A DNA stretch of 64,000 nt from Triticum aestivum (Eukaryota; Streptophyta; Magnoliopsida; Poales; Poaceae). Numbering within the stretch: the stretch's first letter is position 1; each line of letters begins with the position of its first letter. The translations under genes and the position numbers were made by a program. Shown here piece after piece: positions 22,098-32,630 of the stretch. Where the stretch lies: positions 550,041,834-550,105,833 of the forward strand of contig NC_057802.1 in assembly GCF_018294505.1 (NCBI RefSeq), given 5' to 3'. The notes below the pieces were generated by a model. It did no database searches and had not been told where the DNA came from. It was given only the letters and a program-made list of their open reading frames with translations.

Positions 22098-23805
22098 TGA
22101 AGGAAATATGCACTAGAGGCAATAATAAAGTATTATTTATTTCCTTATATCATGATAAATGTTTATTATTCATGCTAGAATTGTATTAACCGGAAACATA
22201 ATACATGTGTGAATACATAGACAAACAGAGTGTCACTAGTATGCCTCTACTTGACTAGCTCGTTAATCAAAGATGGTTATGTTTCCTAGCCATAGACATA
22301 AGTTGTCATTTGATTAACGAGATCACCTCATTAGGAGAATGACGTGATTGACTTGAGCCATTCCGTTAGCTTAGCACTCGATCGTTTAGTATGTTGCTAT
22401 TGCTTTCTTCTTGACTTATACATGTTCCTATGACTATGAGATTATGCAACTTCCGTTTACCGGAGGAACACTTTGTGTGCTACCAAACGTCACAACGTAA
22501 ATGGGTGATTATAAAGGTGCTCTACAGGTGTCTCCAAAGGTACTTGTTGGGTTGGCGTATTTCGAGATTAGGATTTGTCACTCCGATTGTCGGAGAGGTA
22601 TCTCTGGGCCCACTCGGTAATGCACATCACTATAAGCCTTGCAAGCATTGTGTCTAATGAGTTAGTTGCGGGATGATGTGTTACGGAACGAGTAAAGAGA
22701 CTTGCCGGTAACGAGATTGAACTAGGTATTGAGATACCGACGATCAAATCTCGGGCAAGTAACATACCGGTGACAAAGGGAACAACGTATGTTGTTATGC
22801 GGTCTGACCGATAAAGATCTTCGTAGAATATGTGGGAGCCAATATGGGCATCCAGGTCTCGCTATTGGTTATTGACCGGAGACGTGTTTCGGTCATGTCT
22901 ACATAGTTCTCGAACCCGTAGGGTCCGCACGCTTAACGTTACGATGACAGTTTTATTGAGTTTTGATGTACCGAAGGAGTTCGGAGTCCCGGATGAGATC
23001 GGGGATATGACGAGGAGTCTCGAAATGGTCGAGACGTAAAGATCGATATATTGGACGACTATATTCGGACTTCGGAAATGTTCCGAGTGATTCGGGTATT
23101 TTTCGGAGTACCGGAGAGTTACGGGAATTCGTATTGGGCCTTAATGGGCCATACGGGAAAGGAGAGAAAGGCCTCAAAAGGTGGCCGCACCCCTCCCCAT
23201 GGTCTGGTCCGAATTGGACTAGGGAAGGGGGGCGCACCCTTCCTTCTTTCTCCTTCCCCCTTCCCTTCTCCTACTCCCACAAGGAAAGGAGGAGTCCTAC
23301 TCCCGGTGGGAGTATGACTCCCCCCTATGGCGCGCCTCTCCCCTTGGCCGGCTGCCTCCCCCTTGCTCCTTTATATACGGGGGCAGGGGGCACCCCAGAG
23401 ACACAATAATTGATCCTTGAGATCTCTTAGCCGTGTGCGGTGCCGCCCTCCACCATATTACACCTCGATAATACCGTTGCGGAGCTTAGGCGAAGCCCTG
23501 CGTCGGTGGAACATCATCATCGTCACCACGCCGCGTGCTGACGAAACTCTCCCTCAACACTCGGCTGGATCGGAGTTCGAGGGACGTCATCGTGCTGAAC
23601 GTGTGTAGAACTCGGAGGTGTCGTGCGTTCGGTACTTGATCGGTCGGATCGTGAAGATGTACGACTACATCAACCGCGTTGTGATAACGTTTCCGCTTTC
23701 GGTCTACGAGGGTACGTGGACAACACTCTCCCCTCTCGTTGCTATGGATCACCATGATCTTGCGTGTGCATAGGAATTTTTTTGAAATTACTACGTTCCC
23801 CAACA
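22098..23805 (+). repeat. Angela(+) 3' LTR
   Basis: The 1708 bp LTR has the same ends as the 5' copy. About 19 base differences and a one-base deletion near 23531 separate it from the 5' LTR by eye. Confidence 0.95.
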
Positions 23806-23975
23806 GCGGACATGGGGGCGCCCGGGCACGCCCGAGCACGGCCGCTATGTCCGACTAACGAAGGGGTCTTAGTCGAAAACACCCTCAAACCCGGCGGTCC
23901 GATCCTCGTCTCCTCCATCAGACCGGTGGCGCCGCGTGGCGTAGCTCCGACGGGCCGCGTGGTGTATTGCCCAGC

Positions 23976-23983
23976 TATTTAAG
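23976..23983 (+). promoter_or_regulatory. Putative TATA box of the Harbinger passenger ORF
   Basis: TATTTAAG lies 98 bases before the ATG at 24081, in a CT-rich leader-like setting. Confidence 0.5.
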
Positions 23984-24080
23984 TCGACTGGTTGCACCGA
24001 AACCCTACCATCCATGCATAGTTTCCTCCTCCTGTCTGCCGCCACCGCCATTTTCCACTCCACCCGTCCGTCTAGTAGAC

Positions 24081-24554
24081 ATGCCCCCACGCCGCAGGGT
24101 GAGGAGCGAGCTATTTCTGACACCGGAGCGCCGGCTCGAGCTCCTTGAGCAGATCCGGGCTAGGCGCCAAGCCCGGATCGCCGCGGGGCTCCCTCCGGAT
24201 GCAGTGGATCCGGATGAGGAGTTGGAGGTGGAGGAAGAGGAGGAGGAGGAGGAGGAGGACGACGAGGACTTTTAGGGTAGGTGAGCGGAGGAGGAGGATG
24301 TGGGGGACGCTGGCGACGGGGATCTGCAGGCGGAGCAGCAGGCCATCTTCGATTCCCTCTGGTCGGAGTCGGCTGCGGAGGCAGGACGCCGTCACCGACA
24401 GGAGATGGGGGCGCAAGAGGCCGCGGAAGAGGCGGAGATGTTCGCCTACATGGATGAGGTCGAGGAGGAGGAGGATGAGTCGGAGCCCTCCTACCCGTCC
24501 GTCCAGCTGGCGCCCTGCACCGTCGTCGTGGACATCTCCAACAACGAAGAGTAG
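24081..24554 (+). pseudogene. Small acidic passenger ORF in the Harbinger-like element
   Basis: From the ATG the frame encodes a basic start (MPPRRRVRSELF), an Arg-rich helix and a run of about 15 acidic residues, then a TAG at 24273-24275. The same frame continues after a second stop (TGA about 24282) for 90 more codons with an acidic C-terminus ending DISNNEE, and stops at 24554. Composition and frame are kept across the stops, so it looks like one protein of about 157 codons that has decayed. I recognise no domain. It may be a host-derived or element-borne protein; function unknown. Confidence 0.5.
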
Positions 24555-24725
24555 CTAGGGTAATACGTAGATATAGTATGTAGGATTTTTGTTTGCATGC
24601 TTTATATGGATCTAGGGGATGAAATATGAGAGAGGCGTGCCTGGTCAATGCCAGCGGACGCATCATGACGCGTCCGTGGGCGTTTGAGGGGCCGAATTTG
24701 CCAAGTCCGACTGTAGATGTTCTAA

Positions 24726-24910
24726 TAGCCTCGTGAAGATTATTGTGGGGAAAGACGACAGGATTCTCTTCTGGGAAGACAGGTGGATCCACGGCACCTC
24801 GGTTGGTGACTTCGCGCCACGGCTGGCGGAAATTCCTATTTGCCGCTAGTTGCGGCAAGTAGTCAACGAGACGCACAAGGGCGATCGACGAGCGTCCGAA
24901 TGGGCCGGCC
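24726..24910 (+). pseudogene. LINE remnant, part 1 (end of RT-linked region)
   Basis: This reads LVKIIVGKDDRILFWEDRW and onward for about 55 codons. It is the segment that precedes the zf-RVT domain in plant LINE reverse transcriptases (the usual F-W-x-D-x-W pattern). One stop (TAG) lies at about 24848. Everything upstream, including the RT core, is absent, so the LINE is 5' truncated or cut at the Harbinger end. Confidence 0.7.
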
Positions 24911-25414
24911 CGTTCAAATGTTTGTGCCAATCCGGTTTTGGGAATCTTCTAGGTGGTTCCCAGCCGGTTTTTTCTGGTTTTGAGAACCTTCTAGAAGGAT
25001 CATGAACTGGTTTTTCTATTTACCCTTCGTTTCTTTTTTCTTTTTCTTTCCTTTTTCTTTTTATTTTTCTTTTTTGTTTAAAATTTCTTTTCTTTGCTCT
25101 TTCATTTTTTTCATTTTTCATGTTTCTTTTGTTTGAGAATTTAAAATGTTTATTCAGAATGTGATAACATGTTCTTGTTTTCAAAATTTGCTCTCAATTT
25201 CACAAAATGTTCAGTACTTTCATAAAATGTTCCCGTTTTTAAAATTTGTCCATAATTTAAAAAAATCGTGTTTCATAAAGTCTTTCAGGAAATAAAAAAA
25301 GAAAAATCATATTTTAAATATTGTTCACAATTTCAAAAAATGTTCGTGTTTAATTATTTTTTCAGTATTCAAAAAAATGTTTCCGTTTTCAAATATATTT
25401 TGGACAACGCTAAC

Positions 25415-26147
25415 GCTCACACGTATGGTGGGAGCGAAACCCGCCCACACGGCCTATAATACACAGACTGCACCACATCACCGTATACATGCATGTGGAT
25501 TTTTTGTTTTTAAAATGTTTTATCTCTTAAATGAAAAATCCGATTGAATTTCCATTTTCACCATTAAATTCCGCACGGCGAGATCTTCGAAACTAGATCT
25601 CATATTAATATATTTTGACGAATTTTTTTGGGCTAAAAGTTGCCATGTCTATTGCACATGAATTGCCATGGTGTTTACACTGAAGTTGCCATGATATGTT
25701 TCAGCTATTTTCTTCTACATTTAAAAGTAAATTTTGAGATATTATAAGAAGGGGAATAAAGAAACTAGACTTGCCATGAACCATAAACTAAAATTACCAT
25801 AATACATGCACTTAAAATTGCCGTGGTTCATATAAAAAATATTTTCTATGGTCGAAGTACTCGAATTGCCACCATCAAAATACTAAACTTGCCATGCTCC
25901 ACAAACTAAAATTGCCACATGGCAACTTTAGTTTAAGCACTATGACAACTACAGTGTAAACATCATGACAACTTTTGGGCAAAAAAATTCGTCAAAACAT
26001 ATCAACATGGAGTCTAGTTTTGAAGATCTCGTTGAGACGGATTTAGTGGTGAAAACGGATTTTTAATTCGATTTTTTAATTAGGAGATAAAACATTTTTA
26101 AGCAGAAAAACCAAAAAGATTCCTGCTGATGTCATCTGCTCACACGT
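25415..26147. mobile_element. Foldback (Mutator- or MITE-like) element
   Basis: The left arm, about 25500-25690, and the right arm, about 25965-26100, are inverted copies. Matching landmarks are the ATTTTGACGAATTTTTTTG segment on the left and its complement near 25984, and AAATGTTTTATCTC on the left with its complement near 26088. The middle repeats GTTGCCATG or its complement many times. The phrase GCTCACACGT is found as a direct repeat at 25415-25424 and 26138-26147, a possible target duplication. Confidence 0.6.
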
Positions 26148-27099
26148 GGCAAAATGAGTGGTGATGGAGGCCTGTGGGCGATGTGCAAGATGGCACACGT
26201 GCGTGCATTAGTTTTTCGATATTTTTTACGTTCATGTTTTGAAAAAAATGTTCAGAAATTTCATAAAATGTTCCTATATTCAAAATTTGTTCACAACTTC
26301 GTGTACATGTTTCAAAAAGTCTTTCAGGAATTTCAAAAAATATTCTCGTTTTAAATTTTGTTCAGAATTTCAAAAACTGTTTGTTTTTAGAAAAATGTTC
26401 AATAAATTCAGAAAAATGTTATCGTTTTCAAATATTTGTTACGTTCATGTTTTAAAAAATGTTTAGGAATTTCATAAAATGTTCTTTTTTTTAAATGTTG
26501 TTCACAATTTCAAATAATGTTCGTGTTTCAAAAAACCTTTCAGGAGTTTCAAAAAAAATATTGTTCTAAATTTTGTTCACAATTTCGAAAAATGTTCGTG
26601 TTCTAAAAAATGTTCAGTAAATTCGAAAAAATGTTTTCGTTTTCAAATTTTTGTTACATTCATGTTTTTATAAAATGTTCATGAATTTCGTAAAATATTC
26701 CCGTTTTCAATTTTGTTTTTCATAATTTCAGAAAATGTTCGTGTTTCAAAAAGTCTTTCAGGAAGTTTAAAAAATGTTCTTGTTTTAACTTTGTCACAAT
26801 TTCAAAACATGTTCGTGTTTAATAAAATATTCATTAATTTAAAAAAAATCTTGTTTTCAAATCGTTGTTATGTTCATGTTTTTAAAAAATGTTCTCTTTA
26901 TCAAAATATGTTCAGAATCTCATTCATAAAAATTTAATGTTTCAAAAAATGGTCTGGCGGGAGGACTTGTGTTCGATCCTTCGTTCACAAGTTTTATGGA
27001 ATTTTGCGAACTTGTTTTATTTTGTGCTGCTTCTGGTTGGTTCTTTTCTAGCGGTGCTGCTTATCTTCCACGAATTGCTCGCCTCGCGGAGTGGCTAGT

Positions 27100-27145
27100 G
27101 CACAGTGTACTCTTGTAGAGATCTCGGGTTCGATCCCAGCGCTAG
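27100..27145 (+). other. tRNA-like internal promoter motifs
   Basis: TGGCTAGTGCACAGTG followed about 25 bases later by GGTTCGATCCC resembles an A box and B box of an RNA polymerase III promoter, as in SINEs. No tRNA fold was found around it. Confidence 0.35.
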
Positions 27146-27199
27146 CGCTCTCTTATTTTTGCATCTCTTTCATTCGACGAATGCGAATGGGCCGGCCCA

Positions 27200-27846
27200 C
27201 GTGAACCGCCTCCTGTGCGAAATGGCGACTTTCTTGCCGCAATAACCGTCGTATAGGAGATCCCACGGCTGGCGGTAGATGTGGAAACTAGAACGAGGAA
27301 CACAAGGACCGTGACCCAAGCATTGCGGGAGGAGCGTTGGGTACGTGACGTTCAGGCCCAAACCTCCTTCACGGCCTTGTTGCATGTGGTGCACTTAAGG
27401 CACACTATAGCTTTTTCTCAAAAAGAAGGCACACACTGTAGCTTTTTTTTTTTGAGACAAAGGCACACTATAGCTACGGTGCAAAGGAACGACCAGACCA
27501 AGGACGAGTTCGCTTGGCCGCATCACCCATCTGGAGTGTACACTACGAAGTCCACCTACACACAACTCTGCTAGGGAGGGATCCGGTTCCCTACCGCCAC
27601 GGCCATCTGGCGCAGCTAGACCCCGCTGAAGTGTAAGACTTGGCTTGCGGTGCAACAAAGATTGTGGACCTTAGATAGATGAGCGCGCCATGGGCTTCAA
27701 GAAGATTCATCAGTGTGCCGCACATGCCTACAAGATGAGGACAACGTTGAGCATATCTTAATGCAGTGTGCTTATGCAAGAGAAGTCTGGCACACGTGCT
27801 TTGACACTTTGCAGCTAAGTGTCATCGCTCCCGTTAGCCAAGACAC
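27200..27846 (+). pseudogene. LINE remnant, part 2 (zf-RVT region)
   Basis: The frame 27281-27574 contains TVTQALREERWVRDVQ and then DEFAWPHHPSGVYTTKS. These are the linker and the start of the zf-RVT domain that follows the RT of plant LINEs. Downstream, across frames, are WTPLKCKTWLA and DEDNVEHILMQCAYAREVW, the Cys/His part of zf-RVT. A small triplicated insert (GGCACAC-TATAGCTTTTT, 27398-27475) breaks the homology. The reading continues after the Maximus insertion at 58706. Confidence 0.75.
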
Positions 27847-29318
27847 TGTAAATGCATCTAGTGCGCCTTAGTGATTTTGGTGTATTGAGGACTTATAGGT
27901 TAAGGGACTAATGTGTTTATGAGTGTACACAGGTCTATAAGTCTATGAGGAGTTTGATATTTACAGAGAAAGTCGACCCCTAAAAATGAAGTTCTTCGAC
28001 TGAAGACTTTAGATTTCTGAAGACTTTAAAAGTGAAGAAATTGGTGTGACCTTGAAGACTTGGTATTCATTCGAGGAACATGAAGCGTGAAGACTTTTGT
28101 TTTCGTAGTTTCATTTTCTCTTTCATGAGTCATATCAAATACCGTACTGTTAAAGGGGGTCGAGGAAATACTAAGGAAAAATTTCCATGTGATGCTCAAC
28201 TCAAAATCCTACACCTACCAATCCCTTCGAGTGAAGCCATTGGAAATCTCATATAGTTCAGTCATATTCTTCAGTGACAGAGACGAAGTTCTTCTGGTCG
28301 CTGAGGAATTTGTTCTGACTAAGGAGTTAGGAATTCGCCAGTGCGCATTGCCTACATAGTGAGGAACATGATAGCCCTGAGGAATTTGAGCCTCAAATTT
28401 CCGACTATTGCTGTGCCTTGTGCCAGCTGTCCCAAAATATCTACCCACCTAACGGTCATATCATTGAAGGGCATTTATTCTTATCATGTCGGGCTGCTCC
28501 CTAGGCTATAAATAGCCGCCCCCTACAACCACTAGCTGGTTGGCTGCTCCGAGAGAAACTGACACTTGTCATTTGAGAGTATCCCATCCTCCGAGGACTT
28601 TGAGCGAAAATCATCAAGTGAGGAAACCCAAACCCAAACACCTACAAACCCAAAGTGATTGAGCATCACTGAAGAGATTGATCCTGCATGGATCCGACGC
28701 TTGTTACCTTTGAAGACTGTGCTTCTTCCAGACGGTTACGCGTCATGGTCTAGAGCATCCAAGAGGAATTTTGGATCACCGAATGACCGAGTTTGTGAAG
28801 GTTCGGAAGTCACCTGAAGACTTACCATGAGTGATTGGGCGAGGTCTGTGTGACCTTAGCTCAAGGAGAATACGGTGAGGACTGTGTGTCCGAGACTGTG
28901 TGTCCTTAGGTTTAAATACCTAGCCGCTCCAACCAGATGTACAACTGAGAAAGCAGTTGGAACTGGTCTACCAAATCATTGTCTTCACCAAGCTTACTGG
29001 TTCTATTTCCTCAACTCTTTCATTTCTCATATCTGTGTTTGAAGACTTTGACTGAAGACTTTCTCAATTTCCTCAGTTCAATTTCTTCAGTCTGTTTGTC
29101 TTCATCCTGTGCTATCCTGTGTTTACGCTTTTTTTACTCTGTGCTTGTCTTCATTTCATCATGATGACCATGCTTGTGTTCTGTTATGCTTATTTTTGAG
29201 TACTTATTCCGCTGCAAGTAGTTCTTCACTAAGGAATTTCCTCACCCGCAAATTCCTCAGTGAAGAATTCATAAAAATCGTCTATTGACCCCCGTCTAGT
29301 CGATATAACGCACTTTCA
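27847..29318 (+). repeat. Maximus 5' LTR
   Basis: The 1472 bp LTR starts TGTAAATGCATC and ends CACTTTCA. TATAAATAG at 28507-28515 is a strong TATA box. It differs from the 3' LTR by roughly 5% over the first 560 bases by eye, plus a 12-base GAAGACTTTCTG indel near 28024. It is rich in GAAGA, GAGGA and their complements. Confidence 0.95.
28507..28515 (+). promoter_or_regulatory. TATA box of the Maximus 5' LTR
   Basis: TATAAATAG lies within GGCTATAAATAGCCGCC, conserved in the 3' LTR at 57895-57903. Confidence 0.75.
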
Positions 29319-29320
29319 AT

Positions 29321-29332
29321 TGGTATCAGAGC
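29321..29332 (+). promoter_or_regulatory. Maximus primer-binding site
   Basis: TGGTATCAGAGC is a perfect match to the initiator methionine tRNA site, two bases inside the LTR. Confidence 0.9.
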
Positions 29333-29385
29333 AAGGTACTCCCTTGTTCTGTGTGATTTTGGTTTAACCGCCTGGAGTTTTAGTT

Positions 29386-31858
29386 ATGTCGACCGTAGGT
29401 ATGATCAAGGTCTCTGCTGGATGTCCTACCTTCGATGGGATGGACTACCCCTACTGGAAGAATAAGATGCGAATGCATCTTGAGGCAATTGATAACGATC
29501 TCTGGTATGTTGTGGAAAATGGTGTTCCCTCAGTCACACCTTCTCTGAATGCTTCTGATGTGAAGAGATTCAAGCAACTCGATTCTCAAGCGAAGAATAT
29601 CATATGTGGCCATCTGAGCAAAGGACAATATGGAAGAGTGAGTGCTTTGGAAACTGCTAAGCTTATCTGGGATAGGCTGTCCAAAGTCAATGAAGGAGTC
29701 TCAACACAGCGCGACTCTCGAGTTGATGTTCTTCGCAATCTTTTCAACCGCTTCAAAAGACTCGACAATGAAAATGTTCAACAAACCTTCGATTGCCTCA
29801 CTGACATCTCAAATGAGCTTCAAGCGCTTGGTGCCACTGACATCACCGACCATGAGGTGGTGAAGAAACTGCTGAGATCGCTTGATTCCTCATTTGATAC
29901 TCTGGCATTGATGATTCAAGAACGTGCTGATTACAAGTCACTTGATCCCGCTAATATCCTCGAGAGGCTAAATACTCATGAGTTCCAGCTTGCTGAGAAG
30001 AGAGATCTCTATGGTTCGAGCTATGGCAGATCACGTGCCCTGAAGGCCAAGGTCGTCTCTGAATCTGAAGGTGAAGATTCTGGTAGTAGCCTTGGTGACC
30101 CTGAAGAACTGAGCCAGGAGCTAGCACTGCTCGTGAAGAAATTTCAAAGGTTCTCAAGACATGGTCGCTTTGGAAAATCCTCAAGGAGGAATGATTCCTC
30201 ATCCAGTGACTACAAGAAGAGGCTATGTCACAAATGCAAGAAGCCTAGTCACTACATCCAAGATTGTCCTCAGTGGGAAAAGGAATCAAAGAATAAGAAA
30301 TACAAGGATTATAGTTCTGATGACGCGAAGAAGAAGAAGTCGTCAAAATCTTCATCATCAAAATCCTCGAAGTCTTCATCTCACAAGAAGAGCAGCTCCA
30401 AGAAGGCTCGGGCATTCATTGGCAAGGAAATGGACTCTGAGGCTGAATCTGAGGAACATGAGGAAGAGGAGGCATCTGAGGAGTCCGAGTCTGGTGTGGC
30501 GAGTCTAGCCCTCGCTACTGCATTCGTCAGCAAGTCTATCTTCAACCCTGAAGAAAATGGCTTCACCAACAAGGCTGATGAAGGCAATGATGACTACGCT
30601 CCCACCTATTACTTCATGGCAAAGGGTGCCAAGGTACTCAAATATACCTCCTCTGAATCAAGTGAGAATGAATCGGATGAAAACCTCAAGCCCAGCTATT
30701 CTAAACTTGCTAATATTGCTGTGAAACAACAAAAGGCTTTTGAAAAGGTTCAAAACATGCTAGATAAAAGTGATGATATGTTGGGTGAAGAAATGGATCG
30801 CACTAAAACCTTGATTGAAAATCTTCAGAGACTTCAGTCTAGGTTTGACAACCTTCAAAGTCATCATAACACTCTCTTATCTGATCATGAGAAGCATTCT
30901 TATGAATTTCTTCAAAGAAAGCAAGATCTTGAAAAGCTAAGAGTGAGTTATGAAGATCTTCAGAAGGAGTGCAATTCATTACTTGCTCAACAAATCAGCG
31001 CTGCTCAGGAAGAATTTGTTCCCTCATGCTTGAAGTGCATTGAACGTGAATCTGCTAATTCTTCACCTGAATGTTCAAATGCTTCTAATGCTACAAATTC
31101 TTCACCTGCCTCTGCTATCACTAATTCCTCATCTGAGGACATTGCTAGTATCACTAATGATGCAGGGCTGAAGGAATTGTACATGACAGGCATGTACCAA
31201 AGCCTCAAAGGGCATCAGACTCTTTGTGATGTGCTTAAAAAGTAGATCCTCAACAGGAACCCTAGGAAAGAGGGTATCGCCTTTGAGAGGAAACTCAATG
31301 CTGATGGTACATATTGGAAGCCTGAGCAGTACCCCAAAACCTCATGGGTTGCTGCAAAGGGACCTCCAGTTGATCCATCCGATTTATCTGGCTTTACATG
31401 TGAATCTCCTCATTCTTCTAATGAGTCATTTGACTCCAACTATAAACTATTCAAAAATCAGAATGGTTAAGTATTTGCTAGATATGTTAGCGCTAACTGC
31501 AGGAACGGTTCCCCTATGAAGAAAATCTGGGTTCCCAAAAGGTTCCTTGAAAGTCTTCAGGTGAATGTCCTCATGACACCACCTGTGAAGAATAGGAACC
31601 CCAGATCAAATTCTTCATATGGACCAAATTCTTCATATGGATCCAAGTCCTCATACGAACCAAATTCCTCACACGGATCAATTTCCTCAAAAGGATCAAA
31701 GTCCTCATATGAATATCCTCGTGCTAACAACTCTGTTTCGCAGGGAAGAGCTAAGGGCTATGAATATGAGCAATATTCTTCTAACCATTATGTTCATAAT
31801 TCCTCAAAGAATTTCTCTTCTTATTCATATGCTTACCCTAACCCCTCTAATGTGAAAT
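29386..31858 (+). pseudogene. gag: Maximus gag, 619 intact codons then in-frame stops
   Basis: The ATG at 29386 opens a frame to a TAG at 31243-31245. The N-terminus has the DUF4219/UBN2 capsid pattern (YWKNKMRMHLEAID, then LWDRLS-like helices, residues 20-210). A CCHC knuckle CHKCKKPSHYIQDC lies at residues 281-294. A Ser/Lys tract and an acidic region follow, and a coiled coil takes up residues 430-560. The same frame runs on after the TAG and after a TAA near 31468-31470 up to about 31858, carrying a repeated Ser-Ser-Tyr-Gly region. Gag builds the particle that packages element RNA. This copy has a complete capsid and knuckle, so it is the best preserved protein of the element. Confidence 0.9.
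31607..31712 (+). repeat. In-frame tandem repeat in gag C-terminal region
   Basis: Six to seven 18-base units of the form TCNTCATATGGACCAAAT encode Ser-Ser-Tyr/His-Gly/Glu-x-Asn/Lys or close variants. The period of 18 keeps the frame. Confidence 0.85.
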
Positions 31859-32159
31859 GAAATGGATTGGCTTCTATGCCACCTTCCTCATATGGAGCTC
31901 ACAGAGTGATGAACTCTTTGCCACCCCTTCAGATGTGGGTGGTGAAGAAAAAGAACTAATCTCTTCTAAAGGGTCAGGTCTCCAGACGTGCGTAAACGTC
32001 TGAAGAATTTGCTGGAGACCTGAATGTGCCTGAAAGGACGCAGGCTAATCATGAAGAAATGAACTTTCATTTCTCACGTCCTCCTACTGCTTTATCTGTT
32101 GCATTGCTTGATGAAATTGATCTGACGAATTGATGTCATATTCTTCACTGATGAAGTAT

Positions 32160-32630
32160 ATGAGTTCGTAAACTGCACTAATTTATCTGCAGGATGATCA
32201 ACCCAAAGCCACTGAGTGGGTCCTCGATAGTGGATGTACAAATCACATGACTGGTGACAAGAATAGATTGATGGATGCTTCCTTATCTCCATCACATCTG
32301 AAGCATATCATCTTCGCTGACAAAGGCAAAAGTCAGGTATTGGGTCTAGGTAAGGTTGCGATCTCAAAGGATCGACACATGGACAAAGTCATGCTTGTCG
32401 AGTCCTTAGGATACAACCTCATGTCTGTCTCAATGCTTTGGAATCTTGATATGGTTGTTGTCTTTGGCAAGTATCGTTGTGTTGTAATCATGGAAGCTGA
32501 CAATTCCAAAGTCTTCGAAGGCTTTAGGAGAGGAGACTTGTATATTGTTGATTTCTCTACAGGACCACAACCAGCCGTGTGCCTACTTGCAAAAGCTTCA
32601 GAAGGCTGGCTATGACATCGACGACTTGGT
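32160..32630 (+). pseudogene. Maximus protease
   Basis: The frame 32247-32615 and the bases before it encode the Copia aspartic protease. The active-site motif WVLDSGCTNHMTG starts at about 32217 (D-S-G), and the hydrophobic flap and second half follow (LVESLGYNLMSVSML). A TGA where a Trp is expected ends the frame before the pre-integrase HRRLGH motif. The link to gag is broken by stops between 31859 and 32160. Confidence 0.8.

Larger units (their letters stand above)
15230..23805 (+). mobile_element. Complete Angela/WIS-type Copia element
   Basis: Two LTRs (15230-16938 and 22098-23805), a primer site, gag and pol remnants and a polypurine tract are flanked by a perfect TSD, gcgga (15225-15229 and 23806-23810). 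By eye I count about 19 substitutions and one indel between the LTRs, about 1.1%. The interior is far more decayed than that: gag is full of stops and pol has several frameshifts and deletions. The insertion is young, but the copy was probably already defective. Confidence 0.95.
15070..24722. mobile_element. Harbinger-like DNA element split by an Angela insertion
   Basis: Ends read GCGCATCTACAAACTG at 15070 and, as complement, GAACATCTACAGTCGG at 24722. They are flanked by taa on both sides (15067-15069, 24723-24725), the 3 bp TWA target that PIF/Harbinger elements use. Without the Angela copy and its TSD it is about 1.07 kb. It encodes no transposase, so it would be non-autonomous, and it carries the passenger ORF at 24081-24554. 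The element lies directly beside the LINE remnant. Confidence 0.65.
24911..27185. mobile_element. AT-rich composite insert in the LINE
   Basis: The insert lies between two copies of GAATGGGCCGGCCC (24897-24910 and 27186-27199), a likely target duplication. Most of it is a loose tandem of units around AAAATGTTC and TTTCAAAAAATGTTCGTGTTT (25140-25400 and 26220-26950). A foldback element sits in the middle. The right end has two GTTCGATCC motifs, which resemble the B box of tRNA-derived promoters, so a SINE-like origin of the end is possible. It has no protein coding capacity that I can support. Confidence 0.5.

Noticed and set aside
24160..24930. Minus-strand frame of 256 codons, Pro/Arg-rich
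   Set aside because: The reverse of the GC-rich acidic passenger ORF, running on into LINE sequence; no domain and extreme composition.
26960..27150. Possible tRNA gene because of GGTTCGATCCC
   Set aside because: No acceptor stem or cloverleaf can be formed; better seen as SINE-like or chance B box.
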